This document shows positions 14,036 to 15,021 of a DNA stretch of 15,021 nucleotides, piece by piece. The stretch spans positions 1 through 15,021 of the forward strand of contig CAZEQL010000029.1 of NCBI GenBank assembly GCA_964514415.1, written 5' to 3'. Numbering within the stretch: the first letter of the stretch is position 1; every line of letters begins with the position of its first letter. The notes under the pieces are model-generated. The model was not told where the DNA came from, did no database searches, and saw only the letters and a list, made by a program, of their open reading frames with translations. This stretch comes from CAZEQL01 sp964514415. Its GTDB lineage: Bacteria; Chloroflexota; Dehalococcoidia; GIF9; AB-539-J10. A program made the translations under genes and the position numbers.

Positions 14036-15021
14036 ATGCCAGTGGATAAGCTATATCAGCTAACTATTCATGAAGCGCACAAGCTTCTCAAGCAAGGGGA
14101 GATTTCCTCGGTTGAGCTCACCAGGGCGGTATTGAACCGCGTCGACGAATTAGAAAGTAAAGTCCATGCTTGTGTCACCATTACCAAAGATATAGCTTTA
14201 AGGCAGGCACAAGAGGCAGACGATTATATAAATGGCGGCGATATTACACCCTTAACAGGAATACCATCTTTGATTAAAGATGTTATGTGCACCAAAGGGA
14301 TACGCACCACTTGCTCTTCAAAAATGCTGGAAAATTTCATTCCGCCCTACGATGCTACAGCAGTCGGGAGATTGAAGGCACAAAAAGCAGTGATAATAGG
14401 AAAAACAAATATGGATGAGTTCGCTATGGGTTCCTCTACAGAGCATTCCGCCTTCTTCCCCACCCACAATCCCTGGGATTTAAGTCGTGTCCCTGGTGGC
14501 AGCAGTGGTGGTTCAGCAGTTGCTGTGGCTGCTGATGAAGTTATCTACGCCTTAGGCTCCGACACCGGGGGAAGCGTTCGTCAGCCAGCAGGATTCTGCA
14601 GTGTAGTAGGACTTAAACCAACCTATGGCAGAGTTAGCCGTTTTGGATTAGTCGCCTTCGCCAGCTCCCTTGACCAGATTGGACCAATAACTAAGGATGT
14701 CACTGATTGTGCTTTAGTAATGAATGCCATTGCGGGACATGACCCCAGAGATTCGACCTCAGTTCCTTATCCCGTGCCAGATTATACTCGTAAGTTAATT
14801 CCTGATCTCAAAGGGGTAAAGATTGGAATTCCCAGGGAATATTTTGTCGAGGGCATGCAAAAGAAAGTAAGAGCAGCTTTAGAAATAGCTATAGAAAAGT
14901 TACAAGAACTGGGTGCAGAAATAGATTGGGAAGTCTCTTTGCCACATACCAAATATGCTCTGGCTGCCTACTATATACTTGCCCCGTCTGAAGCTTCAGC
15001 AAATCTGGCTCGCTACGATGG
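14036..15021 (+). CDS. gatA: Glu-tRNA(Gln) amidotransferase subunit A, 3' end beyond window
   Basis: GatA is the amidase-signature subunit that releases ammonia from glutamine for GatB. Only the first 328 codons are in the window; the family is usually about 485 residues, so the C-terminal third is cut off. The catalytic triad is complete: Lys81 (IPSLIKDVMC), Ser156 as the cis-Ser (RVPGGSSGGSAVAV) and Ser180 as nucleophile (ALGSDTGGSVRQPAGF). The region GKTNMDEFAMGSSTEHSAF (122-140) is also typical. The ATG is 2 nt after the plsY stop, with GAGAGG about 8 nt upstream. gatB is not visible and may lie further downstream. Confidence 0.95.
   Translation, partial: MPVDKLYQLTIHEAHKLLKQGEISSVELTRAVLNRVDELESKVHACVTITKDIALRQAQEADDYINGGDITPLTGIPSLIKDVMCTKGIRTTCSSKMLENFIPPYDATAVGRLKAQKAVIIGKTNMDEFAMGSSTEHSAFFPTHNPWDLSRVPGGSSGGSAVAVAADEVIYALGSDTGGSVRQPAGFCSVVGLKPTYGRVSRFGLVAFASSLDQIGPITKDVTDCALVMNAIAGHDPRDSTSVPYPVPDYTRKLIPDLKGVKIGIPREYFVEGMQKKVRAALEIAIEKLQELGAEIDWEVSLPHTKYALAAYYILAPSEASANLARYD

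Overview
This is chromosomal housekeeping DNA from a bacterium of moderate, slightly AT-rich composition. Gene density is high, SD sites are purine-rich, and TTG and GTG starts are used (grpE, the 86-aa gene, the zinc-finger gene). HrcA/CIRCE control, a gatC-gatA cluster and a TraR/DksA-lspA-rluD block point to a Gram-positive-like or Chloroflexota lineage. Dehalococcoidia is my best guess, but it is inference from gene content. I see no insertion sequence, CRISPR array, prophage, tRNA or rRNA.

Region 1 (1-5178) is a heat-shock transcription unit: a sigma-A-type promoter, a CIRCE operator abutting the start codon, then hrcA, grpE and dnaK. In the slot where dnaJ often sits, 17 nt after dnaK, is a very divergent ATP-type PEP carboxykinase homologue. 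It keeps many catalytic residues, but its P-loop and second kinase motif are altered. Its arginine codons are about 90% AGA/AGG, unlike its neighbours. This is the most unusual gene in the window.

Region 2 (5238-7016) is a tightly overlapping trio: a TraR/DksA zinc-finger protein, lipoprotein signal peptidase (lspA) and an RluD-type pseudouridine synthase. It matches the ylyA-lspA-ylyB order known from Bacillus. Region 3 (7026-8842) has an extended -10 promoter, a small coiled-coil protein of unknown function and glutamyl-tRNA synthetase (gltX).

Region 4 (8933-10754) encodes both subunits of an electron transfer flavoprotein (etfB, etfA). No partner dehydrogenase or quinone oxidoreductase is visible nearby.

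Region 5 (10815-12866, minus strand) is a stand-alone EF-G paralogue with altered GTPase motifs, including Tyr for the catalytic His of G3. It diverges from region 6 (13112-15021): gatC, a divergent plsY and a truncated gatA. A compact pair of back-to-back promoters lies between them, with a 13-nt palindrome at the predicted EF-G transcript start and an EF-G leader of about 160 nt. gltX and GatC/GatA together suggest that Gln-tRNA(Gln) is made by the indirect transamidation route.
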